Positions 34,484-44,194 are shown, numbered from the stretch's first letter. The stretch: 64,000 nt of DNA from Holtiella tumoricola (GCF_027857615.1 NZ_JAQIFT010000048.1:62001-126000), one strand, 5' to 3'. A program made the numbers and translations. The notes: generated from the letters alone by a model not told the origin.

Positions 34484-35593
34484 ATGGAAAATAGAATGAA
34501 TGAAGTTTTGATGTATTGCCTATGGTTTCATCTACTACCAATAAGTGAAAAGATCAAATATAAATGGTGGCAAGAAACAGGTAGTTGTAAAAATTTTTTT
34601 GAAGCAGATAGTAACATTTATATAGAATTAGGCATAGATTTAGAAAATATACACATGATAGAAGCAACTAAGGAAAATCATAAAACTGTTATACAACTCT
34701 ATACAAGTATACAAGAACAAGAGATTCATGTCATAGGTATAGATGAAAGTGAGTATCCTATTTATCTAAAAGAGATTGTTGACCCACCCTTTGTTCTATT
34801 TTGGAAAGGAAATACTTTTATCAATAAACCAGCACTAGCAATTGTGGGTTCAAGAAAATGTTCAGAATATGGTTATCAAGCAGCTATAGAACTTGGATAT
34901 GAATTGACTAAAGTAGGTTTCTTAGTAGTAAGTGGTATGGCAAGAGGTATTGATGAAGCAGCACATAAAGGTGCTTTAAAAATAGGAGAGACACTAGCAG
35001 TCTTAGGCACTAGCGTAGATATCTGTTATCCTAAGCAAAACTATAAGTTATATCAAGATATTTTGCATACAGGATGTGTCGTATCAGAATTTGTACCCCC
35101 GACAGAACCAAGGGCATATCAATTTCCTAAGAGGAATCGCATTATTAGTGGAATGACGTTAGGTACGATCGTAGTAGAAGCTTCTGAAAGAAGTGGGTCT
35201 TTGATCACTGCACGTTTAGCTTTAGAGCAAAATAGAGAAGTTTTTGCAGTGCCTGGGAATTTTAACAGTGCACTGAGTAAAGGCAGTCATAGACTTATTC
35301 AATCAGGTGCGAAATTGGTCACTTGTGGGAGTGATATTGTACAGGAAATTATGCCTCAAATATCGATTCATATGACCAATTTTACAAATAATTGTGTAAA
35401 GATTCCTACACAAATACTTGATAAAGTTGAAATAATGGTATATGATTACTTAAGTTGGCAACCTAAAGAATTAGTAAATATTGCAAATCAAATGAATATG
35501 ACAGAAATAACGATAGAAAAAATCTTATTAAAATTAGAGATAAAAGGAATTATTATGCGTCTACCTGGTAGGCGATATGTTCGTTTGAATTAG
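34484..35593 (+). CDS. dprA: DNA-processing protein DprA
   Basis: The 369-residue protein has an N-terminal helical region (about 1-80), then the Rossmann-like DprA/Smf core with LAIVGSRKCSEYGYQAA, VVSGMARGIDEAAHKGAL, ETLAVLGTSVDICYPKQN, and FPKRNRIISGMTLGTIVVEA plus SGSLITARLALEQ, and a C-terminal winged helix (IANQMNMTEITIEKILLKL). DprA loads RecA on single-stranded DNA during transformation. It is followed after 17 bases by topA, an arrangement also seen in Bacillus. Confidence 0.95.
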   Translation: MENRMNEVLMYCLWFHLLPISEKIKYKWWQETGSCKNFFEADSNIYIELGIDLENIHMIEATKENHKTVIQLYTSIQEQEIHVIGIDESEYPIYLKEIVDPPFVLFWKGNTFINKPALAIVGSRKCSEYGYQAAIELGYELTKVGFLVVSGMARGIDEAAHKGALKIGETLAVLGTSVDICYPKQNYKLYQDILHTGCVVSEFVPPTEPRAYQFPKRNRIISGMTLGTIVVEASERSGSLITARLALEQNREVFAVPGNFNSALSKGSHRLIQSGAKLVTCGSDIVQEIMPQISIHMTNFTNNCVKIPTQILDKVEIMVYDYLSWQPKELVNIANQMNMTEITIEKILLKLEIKGIIMRLPGRRYVRLN

Positions 35594-35610
35594 AGTATTA
35601 GGAGGTTATT

Positions 35611-37716
35611 ATGGCAAATAACTTGGTTATTGTGGAGTCAGCTGCCAAAGTAAATACAATAAGTAAATTCCTAGGGAAAACTTATAAAGTAGAAGCTTCT
35701 ATTGGACATGTTAGAGATTTACCTAAGAGCCAACTTGGTATTGATGTAGAAAATAACTTTGATCCAAAGTATATTACCATTCGTGGTAAAGGGGACTTAC
35801 TCCAAAAATTACGCAAAGAAGCTAAAGCTGCAAAATGTATTTATCTCGCAACTGACCCCGATAGAGAAGGGGAAGCGATTTCATGGCATCTATATCATGC
35901 CTTAAAATTAGAAGGAAAAAAAGTTTACCGTATTACTTTTAACGAAATTACAGAACAAGCTGTAAAGGAAGCAATTAAACATCCACGTGAAGTAAATATG
36001 GACCTAGTAGATGCACAACAAGCTAGAAGGGTGCTAGACCGTTTAGTAGGGTATAAAATTAGCCCGATATTATGGAAGAAAATCCGTAAAGGTCTAAGTG
36101 CAGGACGTGTTCAATCTGTTACATTACGTCTGCTCTGTGACCGAGAAAAGGAAATTCAAGAGTTTATTGAACAAGAATATTGGTCGATAGAATCTTTATT
36201 TAAACAAGGGAAAACTAAAGGTTTTGAAGCAAAACTTGATAAAATAGGTGATAAAAAAGCTGATATCAAAAATGAACAAGAAGCCCAAAAAATTGTGGAT
36301 GCTTGTATGAATCAACCTTTTGAAGTTATTTCAACAAAAGTATCAGAACGTGTTAAAAATCCAGTGTTACCTTTTACAACAAGTACAATGCAACAAGATG
36401 CTGCAAAACACTTAGGATTTTCAACACAAAAAACTATGAATATTGCCCAACAGCTTTATGAAGGGGTTAAAATAGGTAAGAAGGAAGTCGGTATTGTTAC
36501 TTATATCCGTACAGACTCCGTAAGAATTTCAGAAACAGCTAAAGAACAAGCAGTAGAGTACATTACATCTAAATTTGGTAAAGAGTACGTACAAGACGGA
36601 ACAGCAAAGAAGCAAGTTAAAGCAGCTAAGATTCAAGATGCCCATGAGGCAATTCGTCCAACTTATATTACGTATGAGCCACAAGAAATTAAAGAATATT
36701 TAAGCCGTGACCAATATCGTCTGTATCAAATGATTTGGAGTAGATTTGTGGGAAGTCAGATGACACCAGCACGTTATGAATCACATGCAATTAATATTAA
36801 AAATGGTGAATATACTTTTAAAGCAACTTACTCTGTACAACTTTTTGATGGTTATTTAAAAGCATATGCACTTGAAAATGAGCAAAGCGGTAAGGTTACT
36901 ACGATTAAAGTGAATGTAGGTGATCAATTAGAATGCATTACACTCACACCTAATCAACACTTTACACAACCACCAGCACGTTACTCAGAAGCGAGTCTTG
37001 TAAAAACGTTAGAAGAGAATGGGGTAGGTCGTCCAAGTACCTATGCACCAACTATTACCACTCTGCTTGCAAGAGGCTACTTAACAAAAGAAAATAAGGT
37101 ACTTTATCCAACTGAACTTGGTGAAGTCGTAAATAATATTATGCTTTCTCATTTTGATGAAATTGTAGATGTTGAGTTCACAGCACAACTTGAAAAAATA
37201 TTAGATGAGATTGCATCTGGAAATGTACAATGGAAAGAAATCATAAAAGCCTTCTATCCAAACTTTGCAAAAACTGTTTTAAAAGCAGAAGCAGAAATAG
37301 AAAATATTGATTTAACAGAAGTGACAGATATTCCTTGTGATAAATGTGGTGCACATATGGTTGTACGTTATGGAAAGTATGGTAAGTTCTTAGGGTGCCC
37401 GAATTTCCCAGAATGTAATTTTACAAAACCATGGTATGAAGAAGTTGGCGTAAAATGTCCTCTTTGTGGAGGAGAAGTTATCCTTAAGAAAACGAAAAAA
37501 GGCCGTACCTATTATGGGTGTGAGAATAATTCTGATAATTGCGATTTTATGTCTTGGCAACGTCCGACAGGAGATAAGTGTCCAGTATGTGGTGATGTAC
37601 TCATTGAAAAAGGTTCAGCCAAAAATAAACACGTAGTTTGTCGAAATAACACTTGTAATTATGGAAAAAAAGGTCAACAAGTGACAAATGAACAAAATGC
37701 ACAAGAAAAAATGTAA
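35611..37716 (+). CDS. topA: DNA topoisomerase I
   Basis: The 701-residue type IA enzyme relaxes negative supercoils. It has the TOPRIM domain (NLVIVESAAKVNTISKFLG, ATDPDREGEAISWHL), the catalytic tyrosine Y298 in TYIRTDSVRIS and the HEAIRPT motif. Three C-terminal zinc modules follow: CDKCGAHMVVRYGKYGKFLGC, CPLCGGEVILKKTKKGRTYYG and CPVCGDVL. This length and three zinc modules fit Firmicutes TopA. Confidence 0.97.
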   Translation: MANNLVIVESAAKVNTISKFLGKTYKVEASIGHVRDLPKSQLGIDVENNFDPKYITIRGKGDLLQKLRKEAKAAKCIYLATDPDREGEAISWHLYHALKLEGKKVYRITFNEITEQAVKEAIKHPREVNMDLVDAQQARRVLDRLVGYKISPILWKKIRKGLSAGRVQSVTLRLLCDREKEIQEFIEQEYWSIESLFKQGKTKGFEAKLDKIGDKKADIKNEQEAQKIVDACMNQPFEVISTKVSERVKNPVLPFTTSTMQQDAAKHLGFSTQKTMNIAQQLYEGVKIGKKEVGIVTYIRTDSVRISETAKEQAVEYITSKFGKEYVQDGTAKKQVKAAKIQDAHEAIRPTYITYEPQEIKEYLSRDQYRLYQMIWSRFVGSQMTPARYESHAINIKNGEYTFKATYSVQLFDGYLKAYALENEQSGKVTTIKVNVGDQLECITLTPNQHFTQPPARYSEASLVKTLEENGVGRPSTYAPTITTLLARGYLTKENKVLYPTELGEVVNNIMLSHFDEIVDVEFTAQLEKILDEIASGNVQWKEIIKAFYPNFAKTVLKAEAEIENIDLTEVTDIPCDKCGAHMVVRYGKYGKFLGCPNFPECNFTKPWYEEVGVKCPLCGGEVILKKTKKGRTYYGCENNSDNCDFMSWQRPTGDKCPVCGDVLIEKGSAKNKHVVCRNNTCNYGKKGQQVTNEQNAQEKM

Positions 37717-37744
37717 ACTTATGTAATTCTTTGTAAAAGAAAGG

Positions 37745-37774
37745 GTTGAGTTTTCTTTTTATTTATGATATTAT
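37745..37774 (+). promoter_or_regulatory. Promoter upstream of codY
   Basis: TTGAGT at 37745-37750 and TATTAT at 37769-37774 are separated by 18 bases. It lies between topA and codY and reads toward the leader palindrome and codY. Confidence 0.5.
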
Positions 37775-37805
37775 GATTTATGTGTAAATGATGATTTTTT
37801 GGGGG

Positions 37806-37836
37806 GACAAAGTTGAATATTCAACTTTGTCTTTTT
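37806..37836 (+). terminator. Perfect palindrome with T-run in the codY leader
   Basis: A 26-base perfect palindrome (37806-37831) folds as a stem of 11 pairs and is followed by TTTTT. It lies downstream of a promoter candidate and 82 bases before codY. It may be a topA terminator or a terminator that attenuates codY. Confidence 0.8.
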
Positions 37837-37917
37837 AGTGGAGATAAATGTATAAAGTGTATAGTGTTTAAATTTTTCGAACATACTAACGGTAGAAACT
37901 ATTAAGGAGGAATATTT

Positions 37918-38676
37918 ATGTCAATGGAATTACTACAAAAAATGCGCAAAGTGAATAGATTATTACAACGTGTAGGATCAGATCGCGTAATCTTCTCAGA
38001 TATTTGCGAAGTAATCAGTGATGTAGTTCAATCAAACGTATTAGTAATTAGCAATAAAAGCAAGGTGTTAGGTATTCATAACCTATTTGCAAATGACATT
38101 GTTAATGAAGAACAATATATCGGTTATGCAATTAATGACCAACTTATCTCTATGATGGACGTAAGAGATAACATTTCTATGGAAACTATTTTTGCAGATA
38201 GTGCAAATAGCGGAAATTACATTGGGTGTGTTGTACCAATCGTAGCAGGTGGACAAAGACTTGGTACATTCGTACTTTACAAACAAAAAAATCAAGGAAG
38301 CTATGCAACAGAAGATATGATTCTTGCTGAATATGGTGCAACAATCGTAGCTGTTGAAATGCTTACATCTCTTAAAGATGAAACAGATGAAGAAGCTCGT
38401 AAAATCGCAGTTGTTAAATCTGCAATTGGTACATTATCATACTCAGAGCTTGAAGCAATCTTCCACATCTTTGAAAAACTTGATGGAACAGAAGGTTTAC
38501 TTATCGCAAGTAAAATTGCTGATAAAGTTGGTATTACACGTTCAGTTATCGTTAATGCACTTCGCAAGTTTGAAAGTGCTGGTGTAATCGAATCACGTTC
38601 TCTTGGTATGAAGGGAACATACATTAAAGTATTAAATGATGCTTTAATTGAAGAATTAAACAAGCTTAAAAAATAA
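37918..38676 (+). CDS. codY: GTP-sensing global repressor CodY
   Basis: The 252-residue regulator senses branched-chain amino acids and GTP. It has an N-terminal GAF-like domain (about 1-150; MELLQKMRKVNRLLQRVGSD onward) and a C-terminal winged helix with IADKVGITRSVIVNALRKF and ESAGVIESRSLGMKGTY. Known targets in Firmicutes include amino acid uptake genes, so the liv transporter at 58400 is a possible target. A weak CodY-box-like sequence (AATTTTTCGAACATA) lies about 45 bases upstream; autoregulation is possible. AGGAGG precedes the ATG. Confidence 0.96.
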   Translation: MSMELLQKMRKVNRLLQRVGSDRVIFSDICEVISDVVQSNVLVISNKSKVLGIHNLFANDIVNEEQYIGYAINDQLISMMDVRDNISMETIFADSANSGNYIGCVVPIVAGGQRLGTFVLYKQKNQGSYATEDMILAEYGATIVAVEMLTSLKDETDEEARKIAVVKSAIGTLSYSELEAIFHIFEKLDGTEGLLIASKIADKVGITRSVIVNALRKFESAGVIESRSLGMKGTYIKVLNDALIEELNKLKK

Positions 38677-38688
38677 TATAAAATGATT

Positions 38689-38724
38689 AAGAGTCTTAGG
38701 CATTTAGCCTTAGACTCTTTTTTA
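38689..38724 (+). terminator. Intrinsic terminator after codY
   Basis: AAGAGTCTTAGGC pairs with GCCTTAGACTCTT with one mismatch, followed by seven Ts. Confidence 0.9.
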
Positions 38725-38941
38725 TTGTTTAAAAAGTTTGCAAAAGAATAACTTTAATACTTATACTTTGAAATTTTAGAGGTAAAAAAAACTTTATGCA
38801 ATTTCTTGAATACAGGACTATAAATTTCTGAATAATTAGTTAGGTTGAATAAAAGTATTTATTGCACATTGTTATAAATACTATAAATCCTATAGAGATT
38901 TATAAATATAATGCGTAATTTATAAAAAAAATGAATTTTAC

Positions 38942-38970
38942 TAGACAAAAAAAATCATTTTAGATATAAT
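38942..38970 (+). promoter_or_regulatory. Sigma-A type promoter upstream of xerD
   Basis: TAGACA at 38942-38947 and TATAAT at 38965-38970 are separated by 17 bases. The region from 38725 to 39040 is very AT-rich and shows no other feature. Confidence 0.5.
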
Positions 38971-39040
38971 TACTGTATACATAATAATTTATATTTATAC
39001 TATATATAAATAATATTATAGACAAGGGGGGGTCACATTT

Positions 39041-39883
39041 ATGCAAAATGAATTAGCTTTGTTCTTATCCTATTTGAATGATGTTAAACATTCATCTGTC
39101 AATACCATTCAATCTTATGAGCGTGACTTAAAATATTTCTTTAAATTTTTAAGTGAACATCAAATTGATCAAGTGAATGACATTAGTTGTGAATGGATTC
39201 AAACATACTTAGATTATATGAGAAGTTTGAATAAATCTTCATCTACTATTTCAAGAACCTTAGCTTCTATTCGAGCATTCTTTTTCTATCTCATTAAAGA
39301 AGGTAAAGCTTATGAAAATCCAGCAGTTGCTATTGAAATGCCAAAAATAACAAAAAAGGTGCCGAAAATTTTATCTGAAAATGATATATCTGTATTACTA
39401 AATGAACCACATACAACAGATATTAAAGGAATACGTGATAAAGCCATGCTAGAACTCCTTTATGCAACGGGGATAAGAGTGACAGAACTCATTACATTAA
39501 AGGTGACTGATATTAACCTCAATCAAGGGTATATTATTTGTAGGGATCAAAATAAAGAACGCTGTATACCAATTGGCAAACCAGCCATTACTGCATTGAA
39601 AAATTATTTAACAGATGTACGATATGCTATGATTCGCGATCAGCATGAAGAAGCACTTTTCGTTAATTGCAATGGATTACCATTAACGCGTCAAGGCTTC
39701 TGGAAAATATTAAAAACCTATGCAAAGAATGCACATATTGAAGCAGAAATTACACCACATATGCTGAGGCATTCATTTGCAGCACACCTTATTCAACATG
39801 GGGCAAATTTAAAATCCGTTCAACAAATGTTAGGGCATTCGGATATTTCAACAACACAAGTTTATACTCATATAGCTAAATAA
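39041..39883 (+). CDS. xerD: Site-specific tyrosine recombinase XerD-like
   Basis: The 280-residue recombinase has the N-terminal core-binding domain (about 1-85) and a catalytic domain with ATGIRVTELITLKVTD (Arg I), CRDQNKERCIP, HMLRHSFAAHLIQHG (His and Arg II), MLGHSDISTTQ and VYTHI (Tyr nucleophile). It resolves chromosome dimers with a partner at dif. The order xerD-deoB-pdp-dacF matches that around Bacillus ripX/xerD, which supports the name. The other Xer-like gene at 5030 is shown separately. Confidence 0.9.
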   Translation: MQNELALFLSYLNDVKHSSVNTIQSYERDLKYFFKFLSEHQIDQVNDISCEWIQTYLDYMRSLNKSSSTISRTLASIRAFFFYLIKEGKAYENPAVAIEMPKITKKVPKILSENDISVLLNEPHTTDIKGIRDKAMLELLYATGIRVTELITLKVTDINLNQGYIICRDQNKERCIPIGKPAITALKNYLTDVRYAMIRDQHEEALFVNCNGLPLTRQGFWKILKTYAKNAHIEAEITPHMLRHSFAAHLIQHGANLKSVQQMLGHSDISTTQVYTHIAK

Positions 39884-39896
39884 ACTATAAAATAGA

Positions 39897-39928
39897 AAAT
39901 AACAGGGATAAAACCCTGTTATTTTTTT
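39897..39928 (+). terminator. Intrinsic terminator after xerD
   Basis: AATAACAGGG pairs with CCCTGTTATT around ATAAAA, followed by seven Ts. Confidence 0.9.
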
Positions 39929-39993
39929 GTTATTTGGTATACAATACGACTATAACCAAATAATTGAAATATATGGATAAGGATGTGATTGAC

Positions 39994-41163
39994 GTGAACA
40001 GAGTTATTTGGATTGTCTTAGATAGTGTTGGAATGGGTGCTATGCCAGATGCCCATTTATATGGTGACGTGGATACAAATACACTTGGTCATGTTTATAA
40101 TATGAATAAAGGTCTTAGCTTACCAAACCTTACAAAATTAGGACTTGGTAATATTGAAGGGATGCAAGAACTCGATAAGGCTGATCAACCTATTGGGACT
40201 TATGCAAGACTTGGTGAACTTTCAAAAGGAAAAGATACAACAACAGGACACTGGGAAATGGTTGGTATTCATACTGAAGTACCGTTCCCAACTTACCCAA
40301 ATGGTTTCCCAAAAGAAATTATGGATGCTTTTGAAGCAGCTATTGGTACTAAAACACTTGGAAACTGTACAGCATCGGGAACAGCGATTTTAGATGAACT
40401 TGGTGAAGAACATATGAAAACAGGATATCCTATTGTTTATACATCAGCAGATAGTGTATTCCAAATTGCTGCACATGAAGAAATTATTCCACTTGAAAAA
40501 TTATATGAAATGTGTGAAATCGCTAGAAACCTATTAAAAGGTGAGCACGAAGTATCTCGTGTTATTGCAAGACCGTTTTTAGGAACACCAGGCAACTTTA
40601 CACGTACACCTAACCGTCACGACTATGCAGTGACACCACCAGCAGACAACTTACTTGTTTATGCTAAAGAAAAAGGTTTAGATGTAATCGCAGTTGGTAA
40701 AATAGAAGATATTTTTGCAGGTCAAGGTGTAACTTATGCAACACATACCAAATCAAACGAAGATGGGATTAAACAAACGATTGATTTAATCAAAAAAGAT
40801 AGTCATGGACTTATCTTTACAAATTTAGTTGACTTTGATATGAAGTGGGGCCATCGTAATGATTGGGAAAACTATGGTAAAGGCTTAGAAGAATTTGACC
40901 GTTACTTACCAGAAATCATGGCTGCAATGAAAGAAGATGACCTTCTAATCATTACAGCTGATCATGGCTGTGACCCAACAACCCCAGGAACAGACCATAC
41001 AAGAGAATATGTTCCATTACTTGCTTATAGCAAACAACTTAAAGAAGGTCGTGATTTAGGAACACGTAATAGTTTTGCAGATATTGGTCAAACAGTATGC
41101 GAAATCTTTGGATTACAACCACTTAAAATTGGTGAAAGTTTCTATTCACAACTATCCAAATAA
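39994..41163 (+). CDS. deoB: Phosphopentomutase
   Basis: DeoB interconverts (deoxy)ribose 1- and 5-phosphate. The 389-residue alkaline-phosphatase-fold protein starts VNRVIWIVLDSVGMGAMPDA and has GKDTTTGHWEMVG (phosphothreonine site), VAVGKIEDIFAGQG and ITADHGCDPTTPGTDHTREY (metal ligands). A longer in-frame TTG start exists at 39964; GTG at 39994, with AAGGATG before it, gives the usual N-terminus. It supplies ribose phosphates together with pdp, which starts 15 bases later. Confidence 0.95.
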   Translation: MNRVIWIVLDSVGMGAMPDAHLYGDVDTNTLGHVYNMNKGLSLPNLTKLGLGNIEGMQELDKADQPIGTYARLGELSKGKDTTTGHWEMVGIHTEVPFPTYPNGFPKEIMDAFEAAIGTKTLGNCTASGTAILDELGEEHMKTGYPIVYTSADSVFQIAAHEEIIPLEKLYEMCEIARNLLKGEHEVSRVIARPFLGTPGNFTRTPNRHDYAVTPPADNLLVYAKEKGLDVIAVGKIEDIFAGQGVTYATHTKSNEDGIKQTIDLIKKDSHGLIFTNLVDFDMKWGHRNDWENYGKGLEEFDRYLPEIMAAMKEDDLLIITADHGCDPTTPGTDHTREYVPLLAYSKQLKEGRDLGTRNSFADIGQTVCEIFGLQPLKIGESFYSQLSK

Positions 41164-41178
41164 GAGGGAGAGGATTCC

Positions 41179-42483
41179 ATGAGAATTTATGACATTATTG
41201 AAAAGAAAAAATTAGGTGGTACTTTAAACCATGAAGAAATTCAGTTTGTTGTAACAGGCTATACAGATGGAAGCATACCAGACTATCAAATGTCAGCCCT
41301 TTTAATGGCCATTTACTTCCAAGGTATGAACGATGATGAAACTGCTCACTTAACAGAATGCATGGCTAAAAGTGGGCAAATGCTAGATTTATCAGCTATC
41401 TCTGGTATTAAAGTGGATAAACATAGTACAGGTGGTGTAGGTGATACAACAACGATTGTACTTGCACCTTTAGTTGCAGCAGCAGGTGTACCAGTTGCCA
41501 AAATGTCAGGTAGAGGTCTTGGACATACAGGTGGAACGGTAGATAAATTAGAATCTTTCCCAGGTTTCAAAGTAGAACTCGGTCTAGATGACTTTATTAA
41601 TAATGTGAATAAACATGGTGTTGCAGTTGTAGGACAGACTGGTAACTTAGCACCAGCTGATAAAAAAATCTATGCTCTTCGCGATGTAACAGCAACTGTG
41701 GACAACGTATCTTTAATTGCGGCATCTATTATGTCTAAGAAAATTGCTGCAGGTTCTAATGCAATCGTACTGGATGTAAAATGTGGAAGTGGTGCCTTTA
41801 TGAAAACACTAGATGATGCTAAATTACTTGCAGATACGATGGTGCGTATTGGTAAAGCAGTAGGTCGTGATACAATTGGTATTGTAACAGATATGAACCA
41901 ACCTTTAGGTAACGCCATTGGTAATAGTCTAGAAGTTATTGAAGCCATTGAAACATTAAAAGGTGAAGGACCAGAAGACTTAACACTTTTAACAGTGACT
42001 TTTGCAGCAAATATGTTCCTTTTAGCACATCGTGTTGAAACATTAGAAGAAGGTATTCAACTTGCAGAAGAACTTATTGCTTCAGGTAAAGCCATGGATA
42101 AACTTTGTGAATGGGTAGCCTCACAAGGAGGCAATCCAGATTCAGTACGTGATTATAGCCTTTTACCATCAGCTTCAAAAGACATGGAAGTTGTGGCAAA
42201 ACAAGCAGGTTTTGTAGAAAGTATTGAAACAGAGCTTATTGGAAAAGCGGCTTTAGTACTTGGTGCAGGTAGAGAAAATAAGGAAAGTGTTATTGACTTA
42301 GGTGTAGGCCTTATTATGCATAAGAAGATTGGTGATCAAGTAGAAGCTGGTGATTCACTAGCAACACTTTACTACAGTGACCAATCTAATACAGAAGGCG
42401 CAATACGTTACATCTATGAAGCTTATAAATTCAGTCAAGATAAAGTGGAAAAACCACAACTTATTTATACAACTATCCGTTAG
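41179..42483 (+). CDS. pdp: Pyrimidine-nucleoside phosphorylase
   Basis: The 434-residue protein splits uridine and thymidine to base plus (deoxy)ribose 1-phosphate. It has MRIYDIIEKKKLGGTLNHEE, DKHSTGGVGDTTTIVLAPLV (phosphate site), KMSGRGLGHTGGTVDKLES, and VDNVSLIAASIMSKKIAAG, with a C-terminal alpha/beta domain (LIMHKKIGDQVEAGDSL). Bacillus-type Pdp is named because it acts on both uridine and thymidine. It is cotranscribed with deoB. Confidence 0.93.
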   Translation: MRIYDIIEKKKLGGTLNHEEIQFVVTGYTDGSIPDYQMSALLMAIYFQGMNDDETAHLTECMAKSGQMLDLSAISGIKVDKHSTGGVGDTTTIVLAPLVAAAGVPVAKMSGRGLGHTGGTVDKLESFPGFKVELGLDDFINNVNKHGVAVVGQTGNLAPADKKIYALRDVTATVDNVSLIAASIMSKKIAAGSNAIVLDVKCGSGAFMKTLDDAKLLADTMVRIGKAVGRDTIGIVTDMNQPLGNAIGNSLEVIEAIETLKGEGPEDLTLLTVTFAANMFLLAHRVETLEEGIQLAEELIASGKAMDKLCEWVASQGGNPDSVRDYSLLPSASKDMEVVAKQAGFVESIETELIGKAALVLGAGRENKESVIDLGVGLIMHKKIGDQVEAGDSLATLYYSDQSNTEGAIRYIYEAYKFSQDKVEKPQLIYTTIR

Positions 42484-42492
42484 GATACAAGC

Positions 42493-42522
42493 AGAGAGAA
42501 GAGTAAAATCTTCTCTCTTTTT
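42493..42522 (+). terminator. Intrinsic terminator after pdp
   Basis: A 10-bp perfect stem (AGAGAGAAGA with TCTTCTCTCT) has a 6-base loop and is followed by Ts. Confidence 0.93.
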
Positions 42523-42958
42523 GTATACCCTTTAATCAATTAAATACTTGGTTAGGTGTAAGGGCGTGTGGATGATCTTATCACATGCTTGAAGGTTTTG
42601 CCTTCCAAGAAGAAACATTTACTTCTATCTCTTCACCACGGTGTACTACTGGAAGTGAAAACTTACCTAGCTGAGTAGAAAAGTACGGTGATGGGTGGGT
42701 GATCTCCATGTAGATTTTTTCCAGAATGGACTTAGAATGTGTTAACGAATATGAAGGAAGGGTTTATGCGAGTGTGTGAGTGATAGCGAGTTTTCACGTG
42801 TTCTAACTGAATAGGAGTTTACACATTCTTAATCCATTTAAGCAAAAGTGAAAGGGGTAAAATATTTATTTTATAAATGTAGACTAATTTCTTACAATAC
42901 ATAGTATATTTTGACGTAAATAACAAATAATAGAAATAAATTGTAAGGAGGTAGAAAG
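42523..42958. other. Unexplained 430-base spacer with local stems and a minus-strand open frame
   Basis: No accepted gene fits. Several short stems occur (GCGTGTG with CACATGC at about 42564-42588; GAAGG with CCTTC near 42591-42605). On the minus strand an open frame runs 42763-42581; from ATG at 42709 it encodes 42 residues starting MEITHPSPYFSTQLGKFSLP but has no clear ribosome site. It could be an untested small gene, a decayed gene or a structured RNA upstream of dacF. Confidence 0.4.
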
Positions 42959-44143
42959 ATGTTAAGAAAAAAAATCATTGCTACCATACTACTTCTTACA
43001 TCCCTTGCTAGCGTATTTAGCGTATATGCAGAACCAGCAGCAACTGGAGCTGGTATGGCTGAAACAGCTAGAAGTTATGTACTTATGGAAGCAAGTAGTG
43101 GCAAAATTTTGCTAGAAAAAAATATGGATGATGAAGTTCCACCTGCTAGTATTACAAAAGTTATGACGCTTTTACTCATTCATGAAGCAGTAGCAGCAGG
43201 GAAAATTAATTGGGATGACCCTGTAACAGTAAGTAGCCATGCTGCAGGTATGGGTGGTTCTCAAATCTTCATGGAAGAAGGCGAACAACAACCTGTACGT
43301 GACCTTGTCAAAGCAATATGTATTGCATCTGCAAATGATGCTGCTGTTGCAATGGCAGAGTATATTGGTGGAAGTGAAAGCCAGTTTGTAGATATGATGA
43401 ATGCACGTGCAAAAGAACTTGGTATGGAACATACAACATTTAAAAATGCTTGTGGTTTACATGTAGATGGACATGTTTCTTCTGCTCATGATGTTGCACT
43501 TATGTCTAGAGAACTTATTAGCAAATTCCCAGAGATTTCTAAAACACTTACAACATGGATGGACACCATTACACACCATACACGTAAAGGTGATACAGAA
43601 TTTGGTCTTACAAATACAAATAAAATGATTAAATGGTATAATGGTCTTACTGGTCTTAAAACAGGTTATACACCACAAGCCAAACACTGTGTAAGTGCAA
43701 CAGCAAATCGTGATGATATGAACTTAATCGCTGTTGTTATGGGGTCTCAAGATGGTAAAATTAGATTCCGTGAAGCAGCACAACTTTTAGATTTTGGTTT
43801 TGCAAACTACAAAGTTAAAAAGGGCCCAGAAGTAGGTGAAGTACTTGGTAGTATGAAAGTTAAAAAAGGTGATATGAAAGCAGTAGAGTTTACAATAGAA
43901 AACTCTATGGCCTTTGTCGTGCCAAAAGATCGTACAGAAAAAGAATTTTCATATGAAATCAAATATGATGATGAAAATGTCATCGCACCAGTCTATAAAA
44001 ATCAAAAGCTTGGAACCATTGTTTATAGCTTAGATGGTGAAGTGGTGGGTGAAGCACCTCTTGTAGCAGCTTTTGATGTGGGTAAAGCTAAATTTAATGA
44101 TATGCTCCCTTATATGGCGATGCGTTATTTCAGATTAAGCTAG
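42959..44143 (+). CDS. dacF: Serine-type D-Ala-D-Ala carboxypeptidase DacF
   Basis: The 394-residue exported enzyme trims pentapeptides. A signal peptide (about 1-24, ending VYA) precedes the S11 domain with S64-I-T-K67, S124-A-N126 and K234-T-G. The C-terminal beta domain (about 290-394) is the PBP5 type. The position after xerD-deoB-pdp matches dacF in Bacillus, where it is forespore-expressed and lies before spoIIA; here scpA follows instead. Confidence 0.9.
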   Translation: MLRKKIIATILLLTSLASVFSVYAEPAATGAGMAETARSYVLMEASSGKILLEKNMDDEVPPASITKVMTLLLIHEAVAAGKINWDDPVTVSSHAAGMGGSQIFMEEGEQQPVRDLVKAICIASANDAAVAMAEYIGGSESQFVDMMNARAKELGMEHTTFKNACGLHVDGHVSSAHDVALMSRELISKFPEISKTLTTWMDTITHHTRKGDTEFGLTNTNKMIKWYNGLTGLKTGYTPQAKHCVSATANRDDMNLIAVVMGSQDGKIRFREAAQLLDFGFANYKVKKGPEVGEVLGSMKVKKGDMKAVEFTIENSMAFVVPKDRTEKEFSYEIKYDDENVIAPVYKNQKLGTIVYSLDGEVVGEAPLVAAFDVGKAKFNDMLPYMAMRYFRLS

Positions 44144-44158
44144 ATAAATATGCCTTAG

Positions 44159-44194
44159 AAGGTAGAGACTAAACAAAAGGTCTCTACCTTTTTT
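44159..44194 (+). terminator. Intrinsic terminator after dacF
   Basis: AAGGTAGAGA pairs with TCTCTACCTT, followed by Ts. Confidence 0.88.

Noticed and set aside
37860..37890. CodY box upstream of codY
   Set aside because: AATTTTTCGAACATA differs from the 15-base consensus in about four places, so it is not listed as a site.
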